64,000 nucleotides of DNA, from NCBI GenBank assembly GCA_027310565.1, contig DAIDAP010000004.1:26979-90978 (forward strand). The letters run 5' to 3'. This DNA is from Chloroflexota bacterium (GTDB lineage: Bacteria > Chloroflexota > Limnocylindria > P2-11E). The notes beneath the pieces were generated by a model. That model saw only the letters and a list, made by a program, of their open reading frames with translations, had not been told where the DNA came from and searched no databases. A program made the translations under genes and the position numbers. Below are positions 8,116-16,858 of the stretch, one piece after another (position 1 is the first letter of the stretch; the number at the start of each line of letters is the position of its first letter).

Positions 8116-9369
8116 TCAGGCCGCGTCCACGCGCCGGCCGGACGCGTACACCTGGGCGACGAGCCGCGCGCCCAGCCGGTACGCGAGCTCACGCTCGTCG
8201 TCGGTCTCCAGCACGACGACGTCGGCGCGGCGGCCCTTCACCAGCGCGCCGGTGCGCGCGCCGCGCCCCAGCGCGTGCGCCGCGTTGATCGTCGCGGCCA
8301 CGATCGCCTGGTGCGGGGTGAGGCCGCACAGCCCGACGGCGAGCGCGATCGCCGTGGGCATCCCCTCGAGCGGCGACGTCCCGGGGTTGTGGTCCGTCGC
8401 GATCGCGACGGGCACGTCCGCGGCGACGAAGCGGCGCGCGTCCGGCGGCGGGTAGCCCACGAAGAAGGCGCTCCCCGGCAGCAGCACCGCCGGGATCGCG
8501 GCGCGCGCGAGCGCGCGCAGCCCGTCGGCCGACGCGTTCGCGACGTGATCGGCGGAGCGCGCGCGCATGCGCGCCGCGAACTCCGTCGCGCCGACGTCGT
8601 TCAGCTGGTCCGCGTGGAGGACGAGCGCGAGGCCGGCGTCCCGAGCGGCCTTCGCGACCGGCCGCACCTCCTCGGTCTCGAACACGCCTTTCTCGACGAA
8701 CGCGTCGACCGCCTCGGCGAGACCCTCCTCGGCGACGATCCGGACGGTCCGCACCACCTCGTGCAGGAAGGCGCGCCGGTCGTCGGCGTGGCGCGTCGGC
8801 AGCGCGTGCATCCCGAGGTACGTCGGGGCGACGTCGATCGGCGCCGAGGCGCGTGCGCGCGCGATGACGCGCAGCTGGCGGAGCTCCTCCTCGGGCTCGA
8901 GCCCGTAGCCGCTCTTCACCTCGAGCGTCGTCGTGCCGGCGACCGCGGCGTCGGCGATGCGCCGCCGGAGCAGCGCGAGAAGCGCCTCGTCGCTCGCGTC
9001 GCGCGTCGCGCGCACGGTCGCGTGGATGCCGCCGCCGCGCTCGAGGACCGCGAGGTAGTCCGCGCCGCTCCGCCGCGCGGCGAACTCGTCCCAGCGCTCG
9101 CCCGCGTAGCAGAGGTGCGTGTGCGGATCGACGAAGCCGGGCATGACGACGCGGCCCTCGACGTCCACGACCCGCGCGTCGATGGAGCGCTCGAGCGCCT
9201 CCCAGCCGTCGCCGTGACCGGTCGCGGTGACGACGCCGTCGCGCGCCGCGACCCAGCCGTCGGCGACGGCGCCGACGTCCGCGGCGGCATGGCCGCTCCG
9301 CGGCTTCTCCTCGGCGAGCGGCGCGCAAGTCAGGAGGCGCGCGCGTCGGAGGACGAGGTCGGCCTCCAC
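8116..9369 (-). CDS. hutI: imidazolonepropionase
   Basis: Hydrolyses 4-imidazolone-5-propionate to N-formimino-L-glutamate, third step of histidine degradation. The amidohydrolase metal site is visible as GFVDPHTHLCYAG, with KSGYGL, HADQLNDVGA and the late DHNPGTSP containing the catalytic Asp. A GTG at 9369, 4 nt after the stop of the preceding gene, gives 417 residues, the family length; an ATG-type start at 9420 would overlap that gene by 47 nt. Cotranscription with the formimidoyltransferase is expected and matches consecutive reactions. No hutH or hutU in the window. Confidence 0.92.
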   Translation of the reverse strand: MEADLVLRRARLLTCAPLAEEKPRSGHAAADVGAVADGWVAARDGVVTATGHGDGWEALERSIDARVVDVEGRVVMPGFVDPHTHLCYAGERWDEFAARRSGADYLAVLERGGGIHATVRATRDASDEALLALLRRRIADAAVAGTTTLEVKSGYGLEPEEELRQLRVIARARASAPIDVAPTYLGMHALPTRHADDRRAFLHEVVRTVRIVAEEGLAEAVDAFVEKGVFETEEVRPVAKAARDAGLALVLHADQLNDVGATEFAARMRARSADHVANASADGLRALARAAIPAVLLPGSAFFVGYPPPDARRFVAADVPVAIATDHNPGTSPLEGMPTAIALAVGLCGLTPHQAIVAATINAAHALGRGARTGALVKGRRADVVVLETDDERELAYRLGARLVAQVYASGRRVDAA

Positions 9370-9373
9370 CTCA

Positions 9374-10270
9374 CTACTCGAGGAAGCGCGCCTCGATGAC
9401 ACGGGTCCGGTCGAAGCCATCGAGCTTCAGCGCGTCCGCGGTCACCTGCAGCGCCGCGTCGAGCGGGATGAGCCCGATGAGCTCGCCACGGATGACCCGC
9501 ACGCCCGCGGCGCTCGCGCGCGACGCGACCTCGTGCCACACCGTCGCGAGCGACGTGCGCTGGAAGTCGAGCACGTTCATCGACACCTGCACGCGCGGCG
9601 GATCGGTGAGCTCGAACCCGAGCGCCTGGATCGCCGGCAGGCCGCCCGAGGACTCGCGGATGTCCTTCGCGATGCGCTTCGCGAGCGCGAGGTCGGTGCT
9701 GTCCAGCTCGATGTTGAAGGCGATGAGGAAGGGACGCGCGCCGACGACCATCCCGCCGGAGCGCTCGTTGAACGTCGCCGGGCCGGCGTCGGGGACATGC
9801 GTCGTGGCGAGGACCGCGGCGAGCCCCTCGTACTGCGTCTTGTTGCGGATGTCGCCGAGCTTGACACGCTCCGGCCGCGTCGCGGCCGCGGCGTAGAAGT
9901 AGACCGGGACGCCGTGCTTCTCCCCCGCCTCGCGGCCGAAGCGCTTCGCGAGCGCGACGCAGTCGGCCATGGTCACGCCGCTCACCGGCACGAACGGCAC
10001 CACGTCGACCGCGCCGAGGCGCGGATGAGCGCCGGCGTGTTCGCGCATGTCGATCTCGGCGAAGGCGGCGTCGCAGAGCGCGTGCGCCGCGGCCAGCACG
10101 TCCTCCGGAGCGCCCGCGAAAGTGAAGACGCTGCGGTTGTGGTCGGCGTCGCTGGTCTGGTCCAGGAGCCGGACGCCGGGCACCGCGGCGACCGCCGCCG
10201 CGACCTTGGAGATGACCTCGGCACGGCGGCCCTCGCTGACGTTGGGCACGCACTCCACCAGAGCGGGCAC
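9374..10270 (-). CDS. ftcD: glutamate formimidoyltransferase (FtcD N-terminal type)
   Basis: Transfers the formimino group of formiminoglutamate to tetrahydrofolate, finishing histidine degradation and feeding one-carbon metabolism. The 298-residue protein covers only the two formiminotransferase subdomains (N-terminal LVECVPNVSEGRR; GAHPRLGAVDVVPFVP with the catalytic His region; QVSMNVLDF), with no cyclodeaminase domain as found in vertebrate FTCD. The GTG start is 7 nt downstream of a TAGGCT box, implying a leaderless message. hutI follows after 4 nt, pairing two consecutive steps. Confidence 0.92.
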   Translation of the reverse strand: MPALVECVPNVSEGRRAEVISKVAAAVAAVPGVRLLDQTSDADHNRSVFTFAGAPEDVLAAAHALCDAAFAEIDMREHAGAHPRLGAVDVVPFVPVSGVTMADCVALAKRFGREAGEKHGVPVYFYAAAATRPERVKLGDIRNKTQYEGLAAVLATTHVPDAGPATFNERSGGMVVGARPFLIAFNIELDSTDLALAKRIAKDIRESSGGLPAIQALGFELTDPPRVQVSMNVLDFQRTSLATVWHEVASRASAAGVRVIRGELIGLIPLDAALQVTADALKLDGFDRTRVIEARFLE

Positions 10271-10277
10271 GCCCGGA

Positions 10278-10283
10278 AGCCTA
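10278..10283 (-). promoter_or_regulatory. candidate leaderless -10 box TAGGCT
   Basis: Minus-strand TAGGCT, then 7 nt, then the GTG of the formimidoyltransferase gene. It would drive ftcD-hutI. No Shine-Dalgarno sequence is visible at this start. Confidence 0.45.
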
Positions 10284-10336
10284 ACGGGGGATTGGTCCAC
10301 CCGCGCGGCGGGCCCACAATCCGACGCACGGAAGGG

Positions 10337-11326
10337 ATGAGCTTCGCGCTCCTGCGGGTCAACCCCTCGTCGGTCGTGCTCCTCGACGACGACGGCCGTG
10401 TCCGCTCGCTCAACCGCAACGCCGAGCGGCTGCTCTCGACGACCGAGGCGGACGCCGTCGGCAGGCCGTACACGGAGGTGTTCGGGCCGTCGCTGTCGTC
10501 GCGCGTGTTCGCTCTCGTCATGAAGAGCGCGACGAGCGACGTCCACACCGTCGAGGCGACGCTCCCGGGCGGCCGGCGCGCGAGGCTGCGCGCGAGCGCC
10601 GGGCCGCTGCGCGACCGCGCCGGGAACGTGAACGGCGTCGTGTTCGTCGCCGACGAGGACACCTCGTCGCCGAAGCTCGAGGAGCTCGCCGAGCAGCGGG
10701 CGCGCCTGCATGGCGCGCTGCGCCGCTACCTCGGCGACAACGTCGCGGAGATGGTCGCGGCACGGCCGTCCTTCATCGACGTCGGCGGCCGCACGCAGAC
10801 CGTGAGCGTCCTGCACGCGGACGTGCGCGGCTACACGACGATGGCCGAGGAGACGCCACCCGATCGCGTCGTCTCGCTGCTGCTCCGTTACCACGGCGCG
10901 GCCGCGAAGGCCATCCGCGCGAGCGGCGGCACGATCGACCGCTTCGCCGGCGACGCGATCCTCGCGCTCTGGAACGCGCCGGCGCCGCAGCCGGATCACG
11001 TCCGCCTCGCGCTGCGCGGCGCGCTCGCCATGCGCGACGCGGCGCGCGGCACGGGCGACGAGCTGGGCTATGGGGTGGGCGTCCACACCGGCGAGGCCAT
11101 GGTGGGGAACCTCGGGAGCGACGAGTACCAGAACTTCACCGCGATCGGCGACACCGTGAACGTCGCGGCGCGTCTGCAGAGCCGGGCCCAGGCCGGCGAG
11201 GTCATCTGCTCGGCCGCCGCGCTCGCCGCGGCGGGCGAGGGCGTGCGGGTGACGCCGCTCGGCGCGCTGGAGCTGAAGGGCCGGCGGACGCCGGTGGAGG
11301 CATACCGGGTGGACTCGCTCGCATGA
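10337..11326 (+). CDS. PAS-domain class III adenylate/guanylate cyclase
   Basis: Probable soluble class III nucleotidyl cyclase, most likely making cAMP. Residues 1 to about 110 resemble a PAS sensor (VVLLDDDGRVRSLNRNAERLL). The catalytic domain runs from about residue 150 to 325, with the first metal-binding Asp in LHADVRGYT, RFAGDAILALWNAP for the second metal region, and FTAIGDTVNVAARLQS as the dimer/ATP segment. The cyclase domain looks intact. It overlaps the kinase gene as ATGA. Three cyclic-nucleotide-binding proteins elsewhere in the window (13199-13642, 52089-54221, 55253-55924) are possible receivers. Substrate preference (ATP versus GTP) was not resolved. Confidence 0.85.
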   Translation: MSFALLRVNPSSVVLLDDDGRVRSLNRNAERLLSTTEADAVGRPYTEVFGPSLSSRVFALVMKSATSDVHTVEATLPGGRRARLRASAGPLRDRAGNVNGVVFVADEDTSSPKLEELAEQRARLHGALRRYLGDNVAEMVAARPSFIDVGGRTQTVSVLHADVRGYTTMAEETPPDRVVSLLLRYHGAAAKAIRASGGTIDRFAGDAILALWNAPAPQPDHVRLALRGALAMRDAARGTGDELGYGVGVHTGEAMVGNLGSDEYQNFTAIGDTVNVAARLQSRAQAGEVICSAAALAAAGEGVRVTPLGALELKGRRTPVEAYRVDSLA

Positions 11327-12963
11327 CGCTGGCGCCGGGCGATCGCCTCGGCTCGTACGAGATCGTCGAGAGGGCCGGCGCGGGCGGGATGGGCGCCGTG
11401 TACAAGGCCTACCAGGCGGCGCTCGGCCGGTACGTGGCGATCAAGATCCTGCCGCCGCAGACCGCCGGCGACCCCACGTTCACCGAGCGGTTCGCGGCCG
11501 AGGCGAAGGCGATCGGCAAGCTGCGGCATCCGAACATCGTCACCGCGTTCGACTTCGCCCAGCAGGGCGACATGGCGTACCTCGTGTCGGACTTCATCGA
11601 CGGCGGGACGCTGGCCGAGCAGATCGGAGCACCCCTTCCGCTCGATTACGCCATCGGCGTCCTCACGCCCGTCGCCTCGGCCCTCGACTACGCGCACGCA
11701 CGCGGCGTCGTGCACCGCGACGTGAAGCCGCAGAACGTCCTCATGACGCACGACGGCGCGCCGGTGCTCACGGACTTCGGCCTCGCGAAGATCGTCGGAC
11801 CGGGCTCGGGCGTGACGCAGGCCGGCACGCTCATGGGGACGGCCGAGTACATGGCGCCGGAGTGCGCGAGCGGCGCGGAGGCCGCGGGACCGGCCGCCGA
11901 TCAGTACGCGCTCGCGCTCATCGCGTACGAGATGCTCGTCGGCCGGCACCCGTTCCCCGCGGACAACCCGCTCTCGGCGCTCATGGCGCACGTGAACAAG
12001 CCCGTGCCCATCCCGAGCGAGCTCGGCGTCACGCTGCCGCCCGGTGTCGAGGCGGCGCTGCTCCGCGGCCTGGCGAAGCGGCCCGAGCAGCGCTTCGCGC
12101 GCTGCGGCGATCTCGCGCGCGCGCTCGCGGGCTCGATCGCTCCGGTCATGGCTCCGCCGACGGCGCCGGCGCAGCCGGCCGGCACCGCGAGCGGGCCGGC
12201 CGCGCCGCCGCCGGCGACCGCCATGGCGTCGCCCTCCGCGCTCGTCCGCCCGCCGGACTCGACGCCGCCGGTGAGCCGGCCGGCCGCCGCGGCGACCGCG
12301 CCGCCGCCGCGACCGCTCCCCGCGGCGCCGCCGTGGTGGCGGCGCAAGCGCGTGCTCCTCCTCCCGGCGCTGCTCGTCGTGCTCCTGGTCGTCGGCTCGC
12401 TGCGCGAGCGCGGCCTCGTCGCCGCGATCGCCGGACGCGGGACGGCGGCGCCGACGCCGACCGCGGTGAACCCGGGCGGCGCCCCGAGCGAGCGCCGCAC
12501 CCCGGCGCCCTCGACCCGCGCGCCGACGGCCGCCCCCACCGCGACGCGAGCCGCGACGGCGCCGCCCACCGGAACGCCGCTGCCCATCCCCACAACGACG
12601 CCGCTCGCGATGCCGGCGGCGGACCAGGGCAACACCCCGGCGACGGCGACCGTGATCCAGCCCGGCACGGTCTACTCGGGCACCATCGCGCCGCCGACCG
12701 ACGTCGACTGGTACCGGTTCGCGGTGAGCGGCGCGCAGCGGATCACCGTCGAGCTCAGGGCCGACACGCCGGGCCTCGCCGTCGCGCTGTTCGCGGCGAG
12801 CACGGGCACCACCGGCGGCGGGACGCTCCTCGCCGAGGAGACCGACACGGGCGGCGGCGCGCGCATCGCGTACGACGCGCCCGGGCCCGGAACCTACGCG
12901 CTGCGGATCCGCGCCGCGCGCGAGATCACGAGCGACTACCGGTTCACGGTGCTGGTGCGATAG
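11323..12963 (+). CDS. membrane-anchored Ser/Thr protein kinase with PPC domain
   Basis: PknB-type Hanks kinase of 546 residues. The kinase domain is complete: glycine loop AGAGGMGAVY (about 18-27), catalytic Lys41 in YVAIKIL, HRDVKPQN at 131-138, DFG at 151-153 and YMAPE at 176-180. A Pro/Ala-rich juxtamembrane stretch leads to one transmembrane helix at about 344-361, then a Thr/Pro-rich linker and an outer C-terminal domain with the DVDWYRF signature of the bacterial pre-peptidase C-terminal (PPC) beta-sandwich, instead of the PASTA repeats of PknB. The outer domain probably senses or binds envelope material. Translationally coupled to the cyclase gene. Confidence 0.9.
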   Translation: MTLAPGDRLGSYEIVERAGAGGMGAVYKAYQAALGRYVAIKILPPQTAGDPTFTERFAAEAKAIGKLRHPNIVTAFDFAQQGDMAYLVSDFIDGGTLAEQIGAPLPLDYAIGVLTPVASALDYAHARGVVHRDVKPQNVLMTHDGAPVLTDFGLAKIVGPGSGVTQAGTLMGTAEYMAPECASGAEAAGPAADQYALALIAYEMLVGRHPFPADNPLSALMAHVNKPVPIPSELGVTLPPGVEAALLRGLAKRPEQRFARCGDLARALAGSIAPVMAPPTAPAQPAGTASGPAAPPPATAMASPSALVRPPDSTPPVSRPAAAATAPPPRPLPAAPPWWRRKRVLLLPALLVVLLVVGSLRERGLVAAIAGRGTAAPTPTAVNPGGAPSERRTPAPSTRAPTAAPTATRAATAPPTGTPLPIPTTTPLAMPAADQGNTPATATVIQPGTVYSGTIAPPTDVDWYRFAVSGAQRITVELRADTPGLAVALFAASTGTTGGGTLLAEETDTGGGARIAYDAPGPGTYALRIRAAREITSDYRFTVLVR

Positions 12964-13198
12964 GTCGACAACGCGAAGACCGACGCCGCGTGCTGCGTCC
13001 CCAAGTCCGCTCGCGCGCAGCCGTTGCGCCTCGGCTTGGCACGCGGGTTAGGTGCGCTCGTCACCGGTCAGCACTCCCACCGGAAGGGACGGCGTCGCGA
13101 ACGCGAGGTCGTCAGGGATCTCGGCCCTGGAGCGCGGCGACAAGTCGCCGGAGGTGGGCTGGACGGTTTGAGGTCCCGAGCGTCAGCGAGGGACTGCG
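12964..13198. other. intergenic region between convergent genes
   Basis: About 235 nt between the kinase stop and the convergent cyclic-nucleotide-binding gene. I see no reading frame with a ribosome site, no strong hairpin and no RNA gene. Confidence 0.5.
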
Positions 13199-13642
13199 CT
13201 AGTGCCGCGCGGCGTGCTTCGGGAGCATCCCCTCGGCCGCGCGGATGCGGCGCGAGAGGACCGGCAGGAGCGCGAGCGCGATCTGCGGATGGCTCTCGAG
13301 GATGCCCTTGAAGTGCCAGCGCTGGAGCCCGAGGACGGTGGTCGGCTCGACGGCGCGCGCCGTCGCCGACCGCGGGAACTCGTCGAGGAGCGCCATCTCG
13401 CCGAGGACGTCACCCGGCCCCAGGGTCGCGAGCGTGCTCGTCTTGCCGTCGCGCTCCTGGATGATGTCCACCTTGCCCGAACGGATGATGAACGCGCCGA
13501 CGCCGGTGTCGCCCTGGCGCATGATGTCCTGCCCGGGCTGGTAATGCTGCTCGACGGCCGAGTTCGCGATCGCCTGGAGGGCGCGCTCGTCGAGGTCCTC
13601 GAGCCAGGAGACCTTCTTCAGGAACTGGGTGTCGGCGGCCAC
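13199..13642 (-). CDS. stand-alone cyclic-nucleotide-binding domain protein
   Basis: A 147-residue protein consisting of one cNMP-binding jelly roll of the CAP/PKA-R type. Seen are QDIMRQGDTGVGAFIIRSG, the phosphate-binding-cassette region PGDVLGEMALLDEFPRSATA (glycine, Glu and Arg that contact cAMP in relatives), and a C-terminal helix. There is no helix-turn-helix, so it is not a transcription factor and probably acts as a regulatory subunit or sensor. The GTG start lies 8 nt after a TACCAT box. Longer ATG starts would overlap the divergent gene. The cyclase-kinase pair lies just downstream. Confidence 0.85.
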   Translation of the reverse strand: MAADTQFLKKVSWLEDLDERALQAIANSAVEQHYQPGQDIMRQGDTGVGAFIIRSGKVDIIQERDGKTSTLATLGPGDVLGEMALLDEFPRSATARAVEPTTVLGLQRWHFKGILESHPQIALALLPVLSRRIRAAEGMLPKHAARH

Positions 13643-13650
13643 GGTGCGCG

Positions 13651-13656
13651 ATGGTA
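13651..13656 (-). promoter_or_regulatory. candidate leaderless -10 box TACCAT
   Basis: Minus-strand TACCAT followed by 8 nt and the GTG of the cNMP-binding gene. On the other strand GATACT at 13660-13665 stands 8 nt before the divergent GTG at 13674, so both genes may have leaderless starts from one 31-bp gap. Confidence 0.4.
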
Positions 13657-13673
13657 GCCGATACTTGGACAGC

Positions 13674-14522
13674 GTGCCGTTCCGCATCGAGGCCGCGCAC
13701 GACATCGCGGGGTGCGCGGCCACCGTCCCCATCCAGGAGGAGGTCTGGAGCGGCGACGTCGTCGTCCCGCCCCAGCTCATGCTCGCCGTCGCCCACAACG
13801 GCGGGTTCGTCGCGCTCGGGTTCGCCGAGGGCGACGAGCGCGCCGCCGGGTTCGTCTTCGGCTTCCTCGGCATCCGCGACTACCACTTCCGGCACCACTC
13901 GCACATGCTCGCCGTGCGCGCGCCCTACCGCGGCAGCGGCCTGGCGATCGCGCTGAAGGAGGCGCAGCGCGACCACTGTCTCGACCAGGGCATCGAGATC
14001 GTCGGATGGACGATGGATCCGCTGGAGGCGCGCAACGCGGCGTTCAACTTCGCCAAGCTCGGCGCGTACGCGCGCGAGTATCACCGCGACTTCTACGGCG
14101 CGATGCCCGACAAGCTGAACGCCGGCCTGCCCTCGGACCGGATCTACGTCGAGTGGCCGATCGGGCACGACCGCACGTACAAGCGGCTGCGCGGCGAGGA
14201 CCGGCCGCCGTCCCTCGAGGACGCCGAGCGCGACGGGATCGGCTACGTCCTGCGGGCGGAGGGGAACCGTCCGGGCGCGGTGGCGCCCGCGGCCGACCAG
14301 ACGCACCTGCTGCTCGAGGTGCCGACGCGCTTCCAGGAGCTCAAGGCGCGGGACGCGGCGCTCGCCCTCGCCTGGCGAGCGGCGGCGCGGGAGGCGTTCG
14401 AGTCCGCCTTCTCCCACGGGTACGCCGCGGTCGAGTTCCTGCGCTCCGCGGACGGGCGCGGCGCGTACCTCCTCGTGCCGCAGCCGCGCCGCGAGCCTGC
14501 GGTGGACACGGACGAGCGATGA
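13674..14522 (+). CDS. GNAT superfamily acetyltransferase (COG3375-like)
   Basis: Probable acyl-CoA-dependent N-acyltransferase. The acetyl-CoA binding stretch is visible as HSHMLAVRAPYRGSGLAIALK (trimmed here to its core R-x-x-x-R-G-S-G-L-A), and the MDPLEARNAAFNFAKLGAY segment is typical of the COG3375 subgroup. Length 282 residues. Members of this subgroup are often next to N-acylamino acid racemases, as here, where the next gene starts inside its stop (ATGA). An N-acyl amino acid substrate is therefore inferred. The GTG start was preferred to an ATG 15 codons upstream because the latter overlaps the divergent gene and a GATACT box stands 8 nt before the GTG. Confidence 0.75.
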   Translation: MPFRIEAAHDIAGCAATVPIQEEVWSGDVVVPPQLMLAVAHNGGFVALGFAEGDERAAGFVFGFLGIRDYHFRHHSHMLAVRAPYRGSGLAIALKEAQRDHCLDQGIEIVGWTMDPLEARNAAFNFAKLGAYAREYHRDFYGAMPDKLNAGLPSDRIYVEWPIGHDRTYKRLRGEDRPPSLEDAERDGIGYVLRAEGNRPGAVAPAADQTHLLLEVPTRFQELKARDAALALAWRAAAREAFESAFSHGYAAVEFLRSADGRGAYLLVPQPRREPAVDTDER

Positions 14523-15628
14523 GGATCGAGCGGGTCGAGCTCTTCACCGTCCGGCTGCCGCTGCGCTCGCCGTACGAGACGAGCGGGTCGCGCGAGACGC
14601 ACCAGACGCGCGTCATCGCACGGGTCGAGTCGGAGGGCGCCGTCGGCTGGGGCGAGAGCGTCGCACCGGAGACGCCGTGGTATTCGGGCGAGACGCCGGA
14701 CACGATCTGGTGGCTCCTCGACGCGCACGCCATCCCGCGCCTGCTCGCGACCGACCTCGCCGCGCCGGAGGATGTCGGCCGGACGCTCGACTGGATCAGG
14801 GAGCACCGCATGGCCAAGGCGACGATCGAGATGGCCGTCTGGGACCTCTTCGCGAAGCGGCAGGGCGTCCCGCTCGCGGTGCTCCTCGGCGGGACGCGCG
14901 ATCGCATCCCCTGCGGCGTCGCCATCGGCATCCAGCCGTCCGTCGAGCGGCTCCTCGAGCGCATCGCGCGCGAGCTCGAGGGCGGCTACCGGCGGGTGAA
15001 GGTGAAGATCAGGCCCGGCTGGGACGGGCATGTCGCCGAGGCGGTACGCAACCGCTTCCCCGACCTGCCGTTCCAGCTCGACGCGAACTCCGCGTACACG
15101 CTCGCCGACGTCGCGCTCTTCAAGCGCATCGACGCGTACACCCCGCTCCTCGTCGAGCAGCCGCTCGCCGAGGACGACATCGTGGACCACGCGACGCTCC
15201 AGAAGCAGATCCTCACGCCGGTGTGCCTCGACGAGTCGATCCGCTCCGCCGAGGACGCGCGCAAGGCCATCGAGATCGGCGCGACGCGGGTCATCAACAT
15301 CAAGGCCGGCCGCGTCGGCGGGCTCGCGGAGTCGAAGCGGATCCACGACGTCTGCGAGGAGCGCGGCGTACCGGTGTGGTGCGGCGGCATGCTCGAGATG
15401 GGCATCGGCCGCGCCGCGAACGTGCACCTCGCGTCGCTGCCGAACTTCCGCCTGCCCGGCGACGTCTCCGCGTCGGCGCGCTACTTCGAGACCGAGATCA
15501 TCGGCGAGCCGTTCACGGTGGAGAGGGACGGGACGATGAAGGTGCCGACCGGACCCGGGATCGGCGTCACCGTGCTCGAGGACGTCGTCCGGAAGCTCTC
15601 GACGCGGACGAAGGAGTACCGCGCCTAG
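14519..15628 (+). CDS. N-acylamino acid racemase / o-succinylbenzoate synthase (enolase superfamily)
   Basis: Enolase-superfamily enzyme of 369 residues, in the NSAR/OSBS family. The mechanistic residues are visible: the KxK motif in YRRVKVKIRPGW (first catalytic lysine), metal ligands in FQLDANSAYT, LVEQPLAEDD and CLDESIRS, and the second catalytic lysine in VINIKAGRVGG. The residues are those required for either racemisation of N-succinyl amino acids or menaquinone-pathway dehydration. Coupling to an acyltransferase gene and absence of other men genes favour the racemase role; in many bacteria the same protein does both. Reaction not settled by sequence. Confidence 0.85.
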   Translation: MRIERVELFTVRLPLRSPYETSGSRETHQTRVIARVESEGAVGWGESVAPETPWYSGETPDTIWWLLDAHAIPRLLATDLAAPEDVGRTLDWIREHRMAKATIEMAVWDLFAKRQGVPLAVLLGGTRDRIPCGVAIGIQPSVERLLERIARELEGGYRRVKVKIRPGWDGHVAEAVRNRFPDLPFQLDANSAYTLADVALFKRIDAYTPLLVEQPLAEDDIVDHATLQKQILTPVCLDESIRSAEDARKAIEIGATRVINIKAGRVGGLAESKRIHDVCEERGVPVWCGGMLEMGIGRAANVHLASLPNFRLPGDVSASARYFETEIIGEPFTVERDGTMKVPTGPGIGVTVLEDVVRKLSTRTKEYRA

Positions 15629-15649
15629 CACGACCTTCGCGGGCGGCGA

Positions 15650-16117
15650 TCAGGCCTTCGCGGGCGCGGCGGCCTGCACCGGCCACACGACGATCTCGTC
15701 CACGACCGTGCCGAACGCGTCGAGGAGCCGCGCGTAGTCGCCGCGGGTCCAGAGGAGCTTCGCGGCGAGGACCGGGCCGGCCATGTAGACGTGCTTGCGG
15801 CCGGGCGCGAGGTCGTCCGGGAGCGGATGCGTCGCGGCGCGCACGCGCGAGCCGGAGTGGATGCGGTAGATCTCGCCCTCACGGACGAAGGACGGCGAGC
15901 CGAACGTGTAGACCCACTCCCACTCCACCGGCCTCGCGACCTCCTCGCGCCAGAGCGGCCGCATGTGCTGCAGCCGCCAGTTCGCCAGGTCGCTGGAGAT
16001 GTTCACGGCGATCTCGATCCACTCGGCGTTCGCGGCCTCGAGCGGCGTGCCCGCGGGAGCGGTGTGCACGTTCAGGATGCGGGCCTTGGTGGCCTCGACG
16101 GGACGGAAATCGGCCAT
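15650..16117 (-). CDS. small protein, possible lamin-tail-like domain
   Basis: A 155-residue soluble protein I cannot assign firmly. The segment AEWIEIAVNISSDLANWRLQH resembles the WVEIxN ... LxGWxL core of bacterial lamin-tail (LTD) domains, and the second half (FVREGEIYRIHSGS, LLWTRGDYARLLDAFG) fits the later strands of that fold. No signal peptide or membrane segment. The ATG is supported by a TATTCT box 7 nt upstream. It is divergent from the aquaporin gene and converges with the racemase. LTD assignment is a pattern-level inference. Confidence 0.55.
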   Translation of the reverse strand: MADFRPVEATKARILNVHTAPAGTPLEAANAEWIEIAVNISSDLANWRLQHMRPLWREEVARPVEWEWVYTFGSPSFVREGEIYRIHSGSRVRAATHPLPDDLAPGRKHVYMAGPVLAAKLLWTRGDYARLLDAFGTVVDEIVVWPVQAAAPAKA

Positions 16118-16124
16118 GGGCGCG

Positions 16125-16130
16125 AGAATA
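16125..16130 (-). promoter_or_regulatory. candidate leaderless -10 box TATTCT
   Basis: Minus-strand TATTCT, then 7 nt, then ATG of the 155-residue protein. The divergent aquaporin start instead carries a GGGGGGAGG ribosome site, so the two starts in this gap use different initiation modes. Confidence 0.45.
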
Positions 16131-16154
16131 CCGGACCAGGATGGGGGGAGGTCC

Positions 16155-16847
16155 ATGAACGAACACGGGCGGGCGCTCCTGGCCGAAGCGGTCGGCACGT
16201 ACTGGTTCTTCTTCGTCGGTGCGGGAGCGATCATCGCGGACGCGTACGGCGGCGGCGCCGGCCTCCTCGGGATCGCCCTGGCGCACGGCGTCACGCTGGC
16301 CGTCGCGGTGTCGGCCTTCGGCGCGCTCTCGGGGGGTCACTTCAATCCCGCGGTGAGCCTGGGCCTGGCGATCACGGGCCACTTCCCGTGGACGCGCGTG
16401 CCGACCTATTGGGTCGCGCAGCTCGCCGGCGGCGTCGCCGCCGGCTTCACGCTGCGCTACGTGTTCGACTTCGCGCTCACCGCGATCGACAAGACGAACC
16501 TCGGCACGCCGTCGCTCGCGCAGGGCATCAGCCCGGCCGCCGCGATCGTCGTCGAGGCGGTCCTCACGGTGTTCCTCGTCTGGGCGGTGTACGGCACGGC
16601 GGTCTCGCGGCTCGCGCCGCGCATCGCCGGGTTCGGCATCGGCCTCACCGTCGCGATGGACATCCTCGTGGGCGGTCCGCTCACCGGCGCCGCGATGAAC
16701 CCGGCGCGCTGGTTCGCGACGGCGGTGCCGGCGGGGTTCTTCGACAACTGGTGGGTCTACTGGGTCGGGCCGCTCCTCGGTGCGGCGATCGCGGCGCTCG
16801 TCATCCGCTACGGCTTCGCGCCGGCGGAGGAGCGGGCGACTACGTAA
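16155..16847 (+). CDS. aquaporin-family channel (MIP)
   Basis: Six-helix MIP channel of 230 residues. Both pore signatures are present: HFNPAVS in half-helix B and MNPARW in half-helix E, with the Arg after the second NPA that lines the selectivity filter. The N-terminus (LLAEAVGTYWFFFVGAGA) is typical of AqpZ-like water channels; the short second-half loops argue against a long-loop glycerol facilitator, but water versus glycerol cannot be settled. A strong GGGGGGAGG ribosome site precedes the ATG. Followed 11 nt later by a DAO-type oxidoreductase. Confidence 0.9.
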   Translation: MNEHGRALLAEAVGTYWFFFVGAGAIIADAYGGGAGLLGIALAHGVTLAVAVSAFGALSGGHFNPAVSLGLAITGHFPWTRVPTYWVAQLAGGVAAGFTLRYVFDFALTAIDKTNLGTPSLAQGISPAAAIVVEAVLTVFLVWAVYGTAVSRLAPRIAGFGIGLTVAMDILVGGPLTGAAMNPARWFATAVPAGFFDNWWVYWVGPLLGAAIAALVIRYGFAPAEERATT

Positions 16848-16858
16848 AGACTCGCCAG

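Noticed and set aside
13629..13673. ATG at 13629 as start of the GNAT gene
   Set aside because: It would overlap the divergent cNMP-binding gene's start region, and the GTG at 13674 has a suitable box 8 nt upstream and begins at the conserved region.
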